Below, piece after piece: positions 54,795-63,108 of a stretch of DNA of 64,000 nucleotides. Each line of letters begins with the position of its first letter. Position 1 is the first letter of the stretch. Made by a program: the position numbers and the translations under genes. The notes under the pieces are model-generated. The model was not told the origin of the DNA. It did no database searches and saw nothing but the letters and a program-made list of their open reading frames with translations. The DNA is taken from contig NZ_JAAZQJ010000004.1 in the NCBI RefSeq assembly GCF_012275375.1, positions 62,001 through 126,000 on the forward strand. Direction: 5' to 3'. Source of the DNA: Dyella sp. SG609 (GTDB lineage Bacteria > Pseudomonadota > Gammaproteobacteria > Xanthomonadales > Rhodanobacteraceae).

Positions 54795-56165
54795 TCAGGG
54801 CAGCAACTTGCCCGGATTGAGAATCCCGTCCGGATCGAACGCCGCCTTCACTGCGCGCATCAGCCCCAGCGTCGACGGCTGCAGCGCCAGCGGCATGAAT
54901 TCGCGCTTGACCAGCCCGATGCCGTGTTCGCCGGACAGCGTGCCGTCCAGGCGGATCACCAGTGCGAATACTTCGGCCAGGCAGGCATGCGCGCGTTCGC
55001 GTTCGGCGTCGTCGCGCGGCAGCAGGTTCACGTGCAGGTTGCCGTTGCCGGCGTGGCCGAAGCTGACGATCAGCACGTCGTGCTTCGCGGCGAGGCGCTT
55101 GATGCCGTCGACCAGCTCGGGCAGGCGGCTGACCGGCACCACCACGTCCTCGTTGATCTTGTTCGGCGAGATGGTGCGCTGCGCCGGCGACAAGGCTTTG
55201 CGCGCGGACCACAGCGCCTGGGTTTCCTCGGCGGTCTGCGCCACCTGCAGGCTGTCCAGGCCGTCGCCGCGGGCGGCGCGCGAGACGGCTTCCACGGCAC
55301 CGTCGAGCGTGTCCGGCTCGCCGTCGACTTCGATCATCAGCATGGCGCCGGCCAGCGGCACGCTGTCGCCGCCGTGGTCGCGGGCCAGCTTCAGCGCCAC
55401 GTCGTCGATGAATTCCAGCGCGCAGGGCGTCACCGGCTGGGCCATGATGCGCGCCACCGCGTGGGCGGCGGCGCCGACGTCGCGATAGGTGGCGCGCAGC
55501 GTGCGCAGGCCGCTGGGCTTGGGCGTGAGCTTGAGCGTGGCCTCGGTGATCAGTGCCAGCGTGCCTTCCGAACCGATCAGCAGGCGGGTCAGGTCGTAGC
55601 CGGTGGAACCCTTGCTGGTGTAGGTGCCGCAGCGGAAGCCTTCGCCGGTGCCGGCGACCGCGCGCATTCCTAAGGTGTTCTCGCGCGGGCTGCCGTACTT
55701 CACCGTGCGCGGGCCGGCCGAATTGCAGGCCAGGTTGCCGCCGATGCTGCACCAGGGCGAGGAGGTGGGATCGGGCGGCCAGAAGAAGCCGTGCGGCTTC
55801 AAGGCCTGCTGCAGGTCGCCGTTGAGCACGCCGGGTTCGACTACAGCGAGGCGGTTGTCCGGGTCGATGCGCAGGATGCGGTTCATGCGCTCGAAGCTGG
55901 CCACCACGCCGCCGCCCACCGGCACCGTGGCGCCGGTGGTATTGGTGCCGCGGCCGCGCGCCACCAGCGGCACGCCGTGTGCGCGGCAGGCGCGCACCAG
56001 CGCTTCGGTCTGCTCGTGCGTGGTGGGAAACACCACGGCGTCGGGCAGGGCGTTGCGGCGGGAGTTGTCGTAGGCGTAGGCGAGGCGCTCGGCTTCGGCC
56101 AGCGACAGGGCGTCGCCGGCGAAGCTGGCATGGAGGGCCTCGAGCAGGGCGGAGGGCAGCGTCAT
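54795..56165 (-). CDS. FAD-linked oxidase, D-lactate dehydrogenase/GlcD-like
   Basis: This 456-residue flavoprotein has the FAD-binding domain of the PCMH/VAO type: PLVARGRGTNTTGATVPVGGG, VEPGVLNGDLQQ, CSIGGNLACNSAGPRTVKYG and RLLIGSEGTLALITEATLKL. The C-terminal cap has SFGHAGNGNLHVN and the final GEHGIGLVKREFM...NPGKLLP typical of D-lactate dehydrogenase and glycolate oxidase GlcD. It should oxidise a 2-hydroxy acid and feed electrons to quinone or a partner. No GlcE/GlcF-like gene is adjacent, so a stand-alone D-lactate or D-2-hydroxyglutarate dehydrogenase is more likely. Confidence 0.9.
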   Translation of the reverse strand: MTLPSALLEALHASFAGDALSLAEAERLAYAYDNSRRNALPDAVVFPTTHEQTEALVRACRAHGVPLVARGRGTNTTGATVPVGGGVVASFERMNRILRIDPDNRLAVVEPGVLNGDLQQALKPHGFFWPPDPTSSPWCSIGGNLACNSAGPRTVKYGSPRENTLGMRAVAGTGEGFRCGTYTSKGSTGYDLTRLLIGSEGTLALITEATLKLTPKPSGLRTLRATYRDVGAAAHAVARIMAQPVTPCALEFIDDVALKLARDHGGDSVPLAGAMLMIEVDGEPDTLDGAVEAVSRAARGDGLDSLQVAQTAEETQALWSARKALSPAQRTISPNKINEDVVVPVSRLPELVDGIKRLAAKHDVLIVSFGHAGNGNLHVNLLPRDDAERERAHACLAEVFALVIRLDGTLSGEHGIGLVKREFMPLALQPSTLGLMRAVKAAFDPDGILNPGKLLP

Positions 56166-56233
56166 GCGCCAAGTCTAGCGCCGACGCCGCCCGGGTTCGT
56201 CCAAGTTGGCCCGGATCGGCCCGGTTCGCGGCC

Positions 56234-57913
56234 TCAGATCTTCAAGGTGGGAATATCGACCTTGGGCAGCAGGCGCGAGGTGAAGTAGCTGTCCTTGTAG
56301 TAGCGGATCTTCTCGCACATCACCGGATGCGGGATGCCCTCGTACAGGAACACTTCCTTGTCCGCGCCCATGGCCTTCAGTTCCTGCGGCAGCATCAGCG
56401 CGCGGCGTTCCTCGGACTCGCTGCGCGAGCGGTCGCCGCCCTTGCCGCGGGTGATGTTTTCCTTGCGCACGGTGGTGTAGCCGAGCATCTCGGAGTAGTC
56501 ATTGGCGTCCTGCTGCTCGCGCGGCGCGTAGACGATCTGCAGCGCGTGGTTGGTGATCAGGGTGCGCGCCACTTCCTTGCCGTAGGTGGCGTCCAGCTGG
56601 GCCACGCTCTGGATGATCGGCAGCAGGCGGATGTTGTAGCCGGCCATGTACGACACGGCGGAGGAAATGATGTCCACCTTGCCGATCGAGGTGAACTCGT
56701 CCATCAGCAGCAGGCACTGGTGCTTGAGCGCCTTGTTGTTCTGCGGCAGTTCCTTGGTGTTCTGGTTGATCAGCTGGCTGAAGAACAGGTTCACGATCAG
56801 CCGGCTCTCGGCCAGCTTGTTGGGCTGGATGCCGATATAGATGGTCATGCGCTTCTTGCGCACGTCGGTGAGCAGGAAGTCGTCGTCGCCGGTGGCGGCG
56901 TCCAGCACCGGGTTGATCCAGGCGTTGAGCGGCTCCTTGAAGGTGCCGAGGATCGAGGCGAAGGTTTCGTTCGCCTGCGACAGCAGGTTGGCGAAGGCCG
57001 ACTGCGCATTGCTGCTGAGGAAGGGCTGCTGCGACATCCACTGGTACAGCTGGCGCAGGTCTGTGCCGTCGCCGGAAGAGAGCCGGTACACCGCGCCCAG
57101 GGTGGGTTTGTCGCGCAGCACCAGGGGCAGGCCCTTCTGCTCATCGTGCTCCCACTTCTCGCACAGGTACAGGGTGAAGGCCATGAAGGCGTTGCGCGCC
57201 TGGCTCACCCAGAATTTCTGGTCGTCCGCGCCGTCCGGGTAGAGCATGGCGGAGATGCTCATCAGGTCGGACACGCGGAAGGACGGGTCCTTGGACACGT
57301 AGCTCAGCGGATTCCAGCGGTGCGAGCGGCGGTCTTCGGCGAAGGGGTTGAACAGGTAGATCTCGTGGCCCTGGCTGGCGCGCCAGCCGGAGGTGAGCTC
57401 GTAGTTCTCCTGCTTGATGTCCAGCACCACCATGGATTCCTGGTAGTCCAGCAGGTTCGGGATCACCACGCCCACGCCTTTGCCCGAACGGGTCGGCGCG
57501 GCCAGGATCACGAACTGCTGCCCGCCCAGGCGCACCAGGTCGCCCTTGTACTTGCCGACCAGGATGCCGTTGGCCTGCTCCTTGAACATGCCGGCCTTGC
57601 GCAGGTCGCCGCCGTGGGCGAAGCGCGCGTCGCCGTGCATGGAGGGCTTGTGGGTGCGGGCGATGAAATAGAACACCACCATCCACAGCGCCACCGGGAT
57701 GCCGAAGCCGATGTAGCCGGCGGCCTTGATGCGGCCGGCGTAGGCCTGCACCTGCGGCACGTCCAGCGCGCTGGCGTACTGGTAGTAGGTGTTCCACGAC
57801 AGCGGAACCTCCACTTTCAGCAGCAGGCGCACCAGCCAGCCGGAAAAGAACATGCCGCCGACGAGGGCGGCCAGCAGCAGGCCGGCGGCCCAATACCATT
57901 TCGTCTTGCTCAT
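56234..57913 (-). CDS. virD4: VirD4 type IV secretion coupling protein
   Basis: This 559-residue AAA+-type ATPase recruits effectors to the type IV secretion channel. There are two N-terminal membrane segments (about 8-31 and 66-86), Walker A APTRSGKGVG at about 139-148, Walker B LLLMDEFTSIGK, and IIQSVAQLDATYG. Length fits the VirD4 of Xanthomonas antibacterial systems. The ATG at 57911-57913 is chosen for that reason; an ATG seven codons upstream is possible. The gene lies downstream of effector genes with the XVIPCD domain, which in Xanthomonas binds VirD4. A 9-bp hairpin stem (57975-57983 with 57999-58007) lies in its leader. The virB channel genes are not in the window. Confidence 0.94.
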   Translation of the reverse strand: MSKTKWYWAAGLLLAALVGGMFFSGWLVRLLLKVEVPLSWNTYYQYASALDVPQVQAYAGRIKAAGYIGFGIPVALWMVVFYFIARTHKPSMHGDARFAHGGDLRKAGMFKEQANGILVGKYKGDLVRLGGQQFVILAAPTRSGKGVGVVIPNLLDYQESMVVLDIKQENYELTSGWRASQGHEIYLFNPFAEDRRSHRWNPLSYVSKDPSFRVSDLMSISAMLYPDGADDQKFWVSQARNAFMAFTLYLCEKWEHDEQKGLPLVLRDKPTLGAVYRLSSGDGTDLRQLYQWMSQQPFLSSNAQSAFANLLSQANETFASILGTFKEPLNAWINPVLDAATGDDDFLLTDVRKKRMTIYIGIQPNKLAESRLIVNLFFSQLINQNTKELPQNNKALKHQCLLLMDEFTSIGKVDIISSAVSYMAGYNIRLLPIIQSVAQLDATYGKEVARTLITNHALQIVYAPREQQDANDYSEMLGYTTVRKENITRGKGGDRSRSESEERRALMLPQELKAMGADKEVFLYEGIPHPVMCEKIRYYKDSYFTSRLLPKVDIPTLKI

Positions 57914-58092
57914 GAGAACCTGACTCGCATCCATTGCTCCGAAGCCAAGGTGCTTCGGCCCCTGTGCTCTTGCCATGCCGCGGTGGGAGCAGGCCCCGCC
58001 GCGGCATCCCTTCGTACTGTCATTGGAACCTAGTGTAAACGGGTTTCGGTGACAGGTCCGGTGATCGCCTTCGCGTCCGCGCTGACTCAGCC

Positions 58093-59508
58093 TCAGGCGC
58101 CCTGGTGCTGCGGCTGGCCGGGCGCCGGCCCCTGCTGCAGCCCCGGCCTGGCCGCCTGCTGCTGCGCCGCTGCCTGCTCCAGCTGGGCGCTGCTGCGTTC
58201 GACCGGCGTGTTCACCGCCTGCTGGGTCGGCACCTCGGCCACGCGCTTGAACGGCGAGTTCAGATCGCCCTGCACGGCGTAGGCGCGGCTGCCGTCTTCG
58301 CTGAGCATCACGCGGTCGATGCGCTCCAGGCCGGCCTTGCGCGAAGCCACCACCAGCGCGCCGGAGAGATTGTCGCTCTGCTGGTCGGAAGCGCGCTGGC
58401 GCGAGGCGTCCAGCGCGCGCACCGCATCGCGCGCCTGCTGGAACAGGGCATGGTCCGGGTGGCCGGGCTGGTCGAGCGGGGGCTTGGCGTGATGCCACTC
58501 GCCGGGGTGGGTGAGCGTATGGAGGGCGTGGGAGGCGCCGTCGCCGAAGTGCTCCAGCTTCTCCTCCACCTCGTGCACCGCGTGGCTGACCGCGTTGCCC
58601 ACCGCATGCACGCCTTCGGAAACTTTCTCGCCCACTTCCTGCGCCACGTGCTCCACGCCGTGCACCACGGCGCGCGGCACTTCCCACGGCGCCGACAGCA
58701 CGGTGCGGATGTCGCGCACGTCCTCGCGGTAGCGGTCGATCATGCCCTTGTGTTCCTGGTACAGGGCGGCGTTCCCGGCGCTGACGATGGAATGGCCGAG
58801 CAGCTTGTTGTCCGGCACGAAATTGTCGATCGCGTGCGCGCTGAAGTCGGTGGCCTTCAGCGGATTGCGCGGGCTGAGCGGGCCGCTGTCGTCGCGGTAG
58901 CCGGCCTTGCTCAAGGTGTCGATGTCCTGCGGCGCGGCATAGATGCGCACCTCGCCGAAGTGCGGGCTGGCCGCGCTGACCAGGTCGCCGGCGCGGATAT
59001 GGTCGATCACCTGGTGGCCGCCCTCGGGCAGGCCGTAGAGCAGGCCGGCGGCGCCGTAGGCGTTGAAGGTTTCGCCCTTCAGGTTCAGCCGCGCGGCGGT
59101 GAGTTCGGCCAGGGTGCCGCCGAGCGAATGGCCGGTGACGGTGACGTCGTAAGGCACGCCCAGCTGTTCCGATTGCTGGTGCGCCTTGTCCATCACGCGC
59201 TGGGTGAACGCGGTGGCGTCCGGCGCCTGCGCGTTGAGGCCGGTGAGCACCATGCCGGCGTCGGTGCCGCCGTCCTGCAGCAGCTCGCGGTCGAATTCCG
59301 AGCCGCGGTGGGCGATCACGATCGCGCCGGTGTCCACGCGCTGGTAGGCGGTGCCCTGGTAGCCGGTGCGCGGGTCGTCGGTGTGGTCGAAGATGCGGTA
59401 TTTGACGCCGCCGAGTTCGACCGTCTGGTTGATCTGGCGGTCCTGGTAGGCGTCGCGCGCGAGCAGGGCGTAGTCGGTGGTGCTGATGCCGGTGCTGTCC
59501 GTGCTCAT
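58093..59508 (-). CDS. Type IV secretion antibacterial effector: lipase with XVIPCD
   Basis: Residues 1-260 of 471 form a class 3-like lipase domain with the nucleophile elbow GHSLGG (Ser128), a likely acid at Asp175 and a histidine at 225 or 239. A helical amphipathic linker (about 280-335) follows. The XVIPCD secretion domain is at about 348-445 with the marker GDLNSPFKRVAEVPTQQAVNT, and the tail is Gln-rich. This is the architecture of X-Tfe phospholipase effectors that kill rival Gram-negative cells. The start ATG overlaps the stop of the upstream secreted-protein gene (59505-59508), the usual layout for an immunity-effector pair. Confidence 0.92.
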   Translation of the reverse strand: MSTDSTGISTTDYALLARDAYQDRQINQTVELGGVKYRIFDHTDDPRTGYQGTAYQRVDTGAIVIAHRGSEFDRELLQDGGTDAGMVLTGLNAQAPDATAFTQRVMDKAHQQSEQLGVPYDVTVTGHSLGGTLAELTAARLNLKGETFNAYGAAGLLYGLPEGGHQVIDHIRAGDLVSAASPHFGEVRIYAAPQDIDTLSKAGYRDDSGPLSPRNPLKATDFSAHAIDNFVPDNKLLGHSIVSAGNAALYQEHKGMIDRYREDVRDIRTVLSAPWEVPRAVVHGVEHVAQEVGEKVSEGVHAVGNAVSHAVHEVEEKLEHFGDGASHALHTLTHPGEWHHAKPPLDQPGHPDHALFQQARDAVRALDASRQRASDQQSDNLSGALVVASRKAGLERIDRVMLSEDGSRAYAVQGDLNSPFKRVAEVPTQQAVNTPVERSSAQLEQAAAQQQAARPGLQQGPAPGQPQHQGA

Positions 59509-60116
59509 GGGGCCGTCTCCCTGGCCGTCAGCGTCATCGAGAAGATGTCGGTGCGCGTGGTGGGCTTGAACAGCGCGCGGTTGGGTGTGCCGAAGGCGGT
59601 GCGCTCGTCGCTGCTGTTGAAGTATTCGCTGCGCACGAAATACGTGGGCACCGGCTTCTGGGCCAGCAGTTCGCGCGAATCCATCGCGGGCGAGAATTCC
59701 ACGCCCTTGATGCGCAGCGTGGCCCAGGCGGTGTTCACCGCCCAGTGGCACACGCCCATGCCGTAGTAGTCCTCGTCCTGCAGCAGGTCGGCGTAGAGCG
59801 AGCCCTTGTACTCATGGTCGCTGATGCGGACGAAGTCGATGGCGACGTCCTGCTCCGGCGTGAGCGTGGCGCCGCTGACCGGCGTGGCCGGTACGCAGCG
59901 TTCGTTCTGCACCTTGTAGTGCACGGTGCCCTTGATGGAATCGAACGGCCCCGGTGCGCCCTCGATGCTGAGGGTCAGCTCGTAGCGTTTCTTCGGATGC
60001 GGATTCTGCTTGATCTCTGGAGTCTTCATGGGAGAACCGAAAGCGGTGGTGGACGCGAGCGCCAGCAGCAGCGCATGGACGGCGCGGCGCGGTCGCGGAT
60101 GCACGGTGACACCCAT
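59505..60116 (-). CDS. Secreted protein overlapping the lipase effector gene, probable immunity protein
   Basis: The 203 residues begin with a signal peptide (cleavage near AFGSPM). The mature part is beta-rich, with RYELTLSIEGAPGPFDSIKGTVHYKV and a cysteine pair (NERCVPA, GVCHWAV) that may form a disulfide. I do not recognise the fold. The gene ends in a four-base overlap with the lipase effector and starts two bases after another secreted-protein gene. In Xanthomonas systems the gene next to an effector encodes a periplasmic or lipoprotein inhibitor, so immunity against the lipase is the likely role. Evidence is positional. Confidence 0.8.
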   Translation of the reverse strand: MGVTVHPRPRRAVHALLLALASTTAFGSPMKTPEIKQNPHPKKRYELTLSIEGAPGPFDSIKGTVHYKVQNERCVPATPVSGATLTPEQDVAIDFVRISDHEYKGSLYADLLQDEDYYGMGVCHWAVNTAWATLRIKGVEFSPAMDSRELLAQKPVPTYFVRSEYFNSSDERTAFGTPNRALFKPTTRTDIFSMTLTARETAP

Positions 60117-60118
60117 GC

Positions 60119-60757
60119 TCAGTGCAGGGTGACCGTGAACGTAAGATGCTTGTCCGGGTCGGCCAGCCGGAAGTATTCGCCACTGATGGCCAGGCCGTTC
60201 TTGCCGGCGAGGCGGAAGGCGTCCTCGCCCTTGTCGACCCACGCCGAGGTGGCTTCGGCGGCGCCGGGCATCGGCACCTCGCGGTTGCCGGTGACGCTGC
60301 CGGTGGCGGCATCCAGCTCGATCACCCGCAGCTGGGTCTGCGACAGCGACTGCGCCGCCTGCGTGTCGGCCTGCAGCAGCACGTAGACGGTGCCGCCCTT
60401 GTGCAGGCAGTGGGTGGCCCGGCCCTGGAAGGTGTTGGACGGCAGCTCCAGCGGGCGGGTCCACAGCACGCGGTTGGCGGCGGTGTCCTCCACGTAGACG
60501 AACGGCTTCTGGTTCATGCCGTCCGCGTCGGCGACGGCGCCGACCACGCACTGCTTGTTGTCCCCGGCCGGCTCCGCCGCATAGGAGGAAAAGCCCTGCG
60601 GCACGCTGGCGGCGGAGGGTGCGCCGACGGCGGCGGGCTTTGGCGGCGCCGTGTCCTTGGTATCGGCAGCCGATGCGCCCTGGACGAGCAGCAGCAACAG
60701 CAGCAGCGGGAGAGTGAAGCCCTTCCCGGTTTTGAGTGATGCGGTTCTGATCGACAT
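60119..60757 (-). CDS. Secreted protein of the lipase effector operon, second candidate immunity or accessory protein
   Basis: The 212 residues have a long signal peptide (LPLLLLLLLVQGASA, cleavage near ADTKD) and an Ala/Pro-rich linker. A domain with two cysteines (KQCVVGA and ATHCLHKG) follows, with NRVLWTRPLELPSN and VIELDAATGSVTGNREVP, which looks like beta-propeller or lipocalin-like beta structure. No family was recognised. It stands two bases upstream of the probable lipase immunity gene, so all three are cotranscribed. It may be a second inhibitor for the same or a lost effector. Confidence 0.78.
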   Translation of the reverse strand: MSIRTASLKTGKGFTLPLLLLLLLVQGASAADTKDTAPPKPAAVGAPSAASVPQGFSSYAAEPAGDNKQCVVGAVADADGMNQKPFVYVEDTAANRVLWTRPLELPSNTFQGRATHCLHKGGTVYVLLQADTQAAQSLSQTQLRVIELDAATGSVTGNREVPMPGAAEATSAWVDKGEDAFRLAGKNGLAISGEYFRLADPDKHLTFTVTLH

Positions 60758-60779
60758 GGCTGGTCTCTGCGGAAGAAGC

Positions 60780-60805
60780 CGGGCCTGTCCGTGCGGACAG
60801 GCCCG
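60780..60805. repeat. Perfect hairpin between effector operons
   Basis: CGGGCCTGTCCG (60780-60791) and CGGACAGGCCCG (60794-60805) form a 12-bp perfect stem with a 2-base loop. It sits between the peptidoglycan-hydrolase effector stop (60817) and the next gene start (60757). There is no T-run after it on the minus strand, so it may only reduce read-through or protect the mRNA end. Confidence 0.75.
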
Positions 60806-60816
60806 GGCGTTGCCGG

Positions 60817-62205
60817 TTAGTGGGAAACGCTGGGACCCGCCTGCGCGGGCGCCTGCTGCTGCTTCTGCTGCTGGTGCTGCGCGTTCTGCGTCTGCGTGCT
60901 GGCGGCGTGCTCCAGCGCCGTGGTGCTCTTTTCCAGCGGCGTGTTCACCGCCTGCGCGGTGTCCACGCCGGCCACGCGCTTGAACGGCGAGTTCAGATCG
61001 CCCTGCACCGCGTAGGTGTGCTTGGCGTCGTCGCTGAGCACGGCGTGGTCGATGCGCTGCAGGCCTTCCTCGCGTGCGCGCGCCGCGAGCGAGCCGGCGA
61101 GCTGGCCGCTCTGGTGGTTCGGTTCGCGCTGGTGGGCGGCGTCGAGGCGGTGCACGGCGTCCAGCGCCTGCTTGTACAGGGCGTTTTCCGGATGGGCCGG
61201 GTTGTCCAGGCGCATCGGCGCCTTCGGCTCCTGGCCGTGCTGCTTCTGCTGCTCGAGCTGGTGGCGCACCGCGTCCATGGTCCTGGGCCCGGCAATGCCA
61301 TCGGGTTCCAGCTTGTGATCGTGCTGGAACTTGCGCAGCGCCTCGTCGGTGAGGCCGCCGAACTTGCCGTCGGGATGCACCGGATAGCCGAGCCTGGTCA
61401 GCTCCTGCTGCAGGCTCATCACGTCGCCGCCGCGGGCACCCTTGTGCAGGTAATTCTCCTGCGCGTGCTTGTGCTCCGCCGGATGGGCCGGGGGCTGGTG
61501 CGCAGGCGCTGCCGGCGTGGCGGGCGGGTGCGGGGCTGCGCCGTGGCTCGGCGGCGTGGGCGCGTGATGGCCGGCCGGGTGATGGCGCGTGACCATCGGG
61601 CCGTTCGGCGCCTCCGGGATATTGACCTTCTCATGCCCGTGCAGCGGCTGGTGCACCTGGAACTCGGGCTTGGGGCGCATCGCGCCGACGATCTTGAAAT
61701 CGCCGCCGTTCCAGTAGCCCTCCTTGGTGTCGGTCGGGCCCATCGCCTTGCTCAGCGCGGGGCCGGTGCTGACCTGGGAGCCGTAGAACTCGATGTTTCC
61801 CTTGTCGTCGTAGCCCTTGAAGATGGCCACGTGGCGTCCGTGCTTGCTGTCGAACATCAGCAGGTCGCCCGGCTGCAGCGAGCCGGGCGTCTTGCGCGCG
61901 TCCTCGGCCGGCACGATGTCGAAGTGCTGCTTGGCGTAGCCGGTGAAGCCACCGTCGTAGAGCTTGGACGTGGCGAACGGTTCGTTGCCGACGTCGTAGC
62001 CGGCGTTCTTCATGCCGCGCCAGACCAGGGACGAGCAATCGACGCCGTAGTAGCCGTCCTTGTCGAGGTCCTGCTCGGTGCGGCTCGGATCCGAGCGGTG
62101 ATTGGGGGAGCCGTTCTTCAGGCTCATGTCGCCGCGGCCGTATTCGTACTTGCGGCCTTCCTGCGCAAAATGACGGTAAGCCTCATCCAGAATTTCGCGA
62201 CCCAT
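60817..62205 (-). CDS. Type IV secretion antibacterial effector: NlpC/P60-type peptidoglycan hydrolase with XVIPCD
   Basis: The 462 residues hold three domains. Residues 1-180 are a cysteine amidase/endopeptidase domain of NlpC/P60-CHAP type with Cys57 in YYGVDCSSLVWRG and His125 in GRHVAIFKGY. A His/Pro-rich linker follows (about 183-250), then a peptidoglycan-binding domain at about 250-316 (KGARGGDVMSLQQELTRLGY, FQHDHKLEPDGIAG). The XVIPCD is at about 336-430 with GDLNSPFKRV, and the Gln-rich tail closes the protein. It has no signal peptide, as expected for VirD4-dependent export. It should cut peptidoglycan peptides in the target periplasm. A lipoprotein gene lies 32 bases upstream. Confidence 0.92.
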   Translation of the reverse strand: MGREILDEAYRHFAQEGRKYEYGRGDMSLKNGSPNHRSDPSRTEQDLDKDGYYGVDCSSLVWRGMKNAGYDVGNEPFATSKLYDGGFTGYAKQHFDIVPAEDARKTPGSLQPGDLLMFDSKHGRHVAIFKGYDDKGNIEFYGSQVSTGPALSKAMGPTDTKEGYWNGGDFKIVGAMRPKPEFQVHQPLHGHEKVNIPEAPNGPMVTRHHPAGHHAPTPPSHGAAPHPPATPAAPAHQPPAHPAEHKHAQENYLHKGARGGDVMSLQQELTRLGYPVHPDGKFGGLTDEALRKFQHDHKLEPDGIAGPRTMDAVRHQLEQQKQHGQEPKAPMRLDNPAHPENALYKQALDAVHRLDAAHQREPNHQSGQLAGSLAARAREEGLQRIDHAVLSDDAKHTYAVQGDLNSPFKRVAGVDTAQAVNTPLEKSTTALEHAASTQTQNAQHQQQKQQQAPAQAGPSVSH

Positions 62206-62237
62206 ACATCCTCCGAGTGGTCAGAAAGAAAGGCTGC

Positions 62238-62942
62238 TTACAGTCCCATCGAGAACTCTGCGTACTGCGATGCGCTTACCCAGCCGGCGGCGCAATCCAC
62301 GTACTGCCCGTGCTCCAGCCGGCAGGCGCCCTGCGGCGCCGGCTTGATCCACTCCACCTTCGGCGCGCCGGGCTCGCCGCACAGCTCGCTGTGCTTGCAG
62401 GCCGCGACGGATTCCGCCGGGATCGCCACCACGTAGTGCCATTCCGGCTGCCCCGCCTGCTTGTGCGCGTTGGCCATGACGCAGACGAACTGCATGTCGT
62501 GCAGCCTGGCCACCGGCGTGGACGGGAAGGGCGGGAACGCCGTGGCCAGCACCGCGGAGGGCTGGTCGTTGGCCTGGATCTGGCCGTAGATGCCGTCCGT
62601 GCCGCAGCCTTCCGTGTTCACCACGATCTGGTACTCGCCGGCCGTGCATTCCGGCGCCCAGTCTTTTTTCTTCTGGGTGCAGGCAATGCCCGGCAGGTTG
62701 GCGACAGGTAGCGGCAGCGGTCCTTCCATGGACATGTCCTTGGGCACCGAGGCATCGGCGGCCGGCGCGGTGCCGGCCGGTGCGGGTGCATGCAGTGCCG
62801 GCCGGGCGGAAACGGCGGTGGCCGGTGGCGTGGCAGCGGCTTCGCCGGAAGGCACCGGCAGCTGGCCCTCGCTCGCCGAATGGCTGCACGCTGCCAGCAG
62901 CAGGCAGGGCAGGAGGCGGAGGCTGGATCGGCTGACGGTCAT
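62238..62942 (-). CDS. Lipoprotein, probable immunity protein for the peptidoglycan-hydrolase effector
   Basis: The 234 residues carry a lipoprotein signal with lipobox LLAAC (Cys19). An Ala/Pro-rich spacer (about 25-75) follows, then a domain with six or more cysteines (GIACTQKKKDW, PECTAGEY, TEGCGTDGIYG, FVCVMAN, ACKHSELCGEP, GACRLEHGQYVDC) that implies several disulfides in the periplasm. This fits the immunity lipoproteins that sit beside Xanthomonas T4SS effectors. The gene is 32 bases upstream of the hydrolase effector on the same strand. The inhibitor role is inferred from position and export signal. Confidence 0.83.
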   Translation of the reverse strand: MTVSRSSLRLLPCLLLAACSHSASEGQLPVPSGEAAATPPATAVSARPALHAPAPAGTAPAADASVPKDMSMEGPLPLPVANLPGIACTQKKKDWAPECTAGEYQIVVNTEGCGTDGIYGQIQANDQPSAVLATAFPPFPSTPVARLHDMQFVCVMANAHKQAGQPEWHYVVAIPAESVAACKHSELCGEPGAPKVEWIKPAPQGACRLEHGQYVDCAAGWVSASQYAEFSMGL

Positions 62943-63108
62943 GTTGATGTTTCCTTCCGGAGCGGGTTTGCGGTGGTGCGGAGCGGGAGCGGCTGTCGCG
63001 TGAGAAACGGCCGCGTGCCGGGCATCGAAGTTCGACAGGTTGTTCAGGGACTTTCACAGTCGGTTGACTGGGCCGCGGCCGGCGCCTGTTCCGGCCGCGG
63101 CACAGCGA

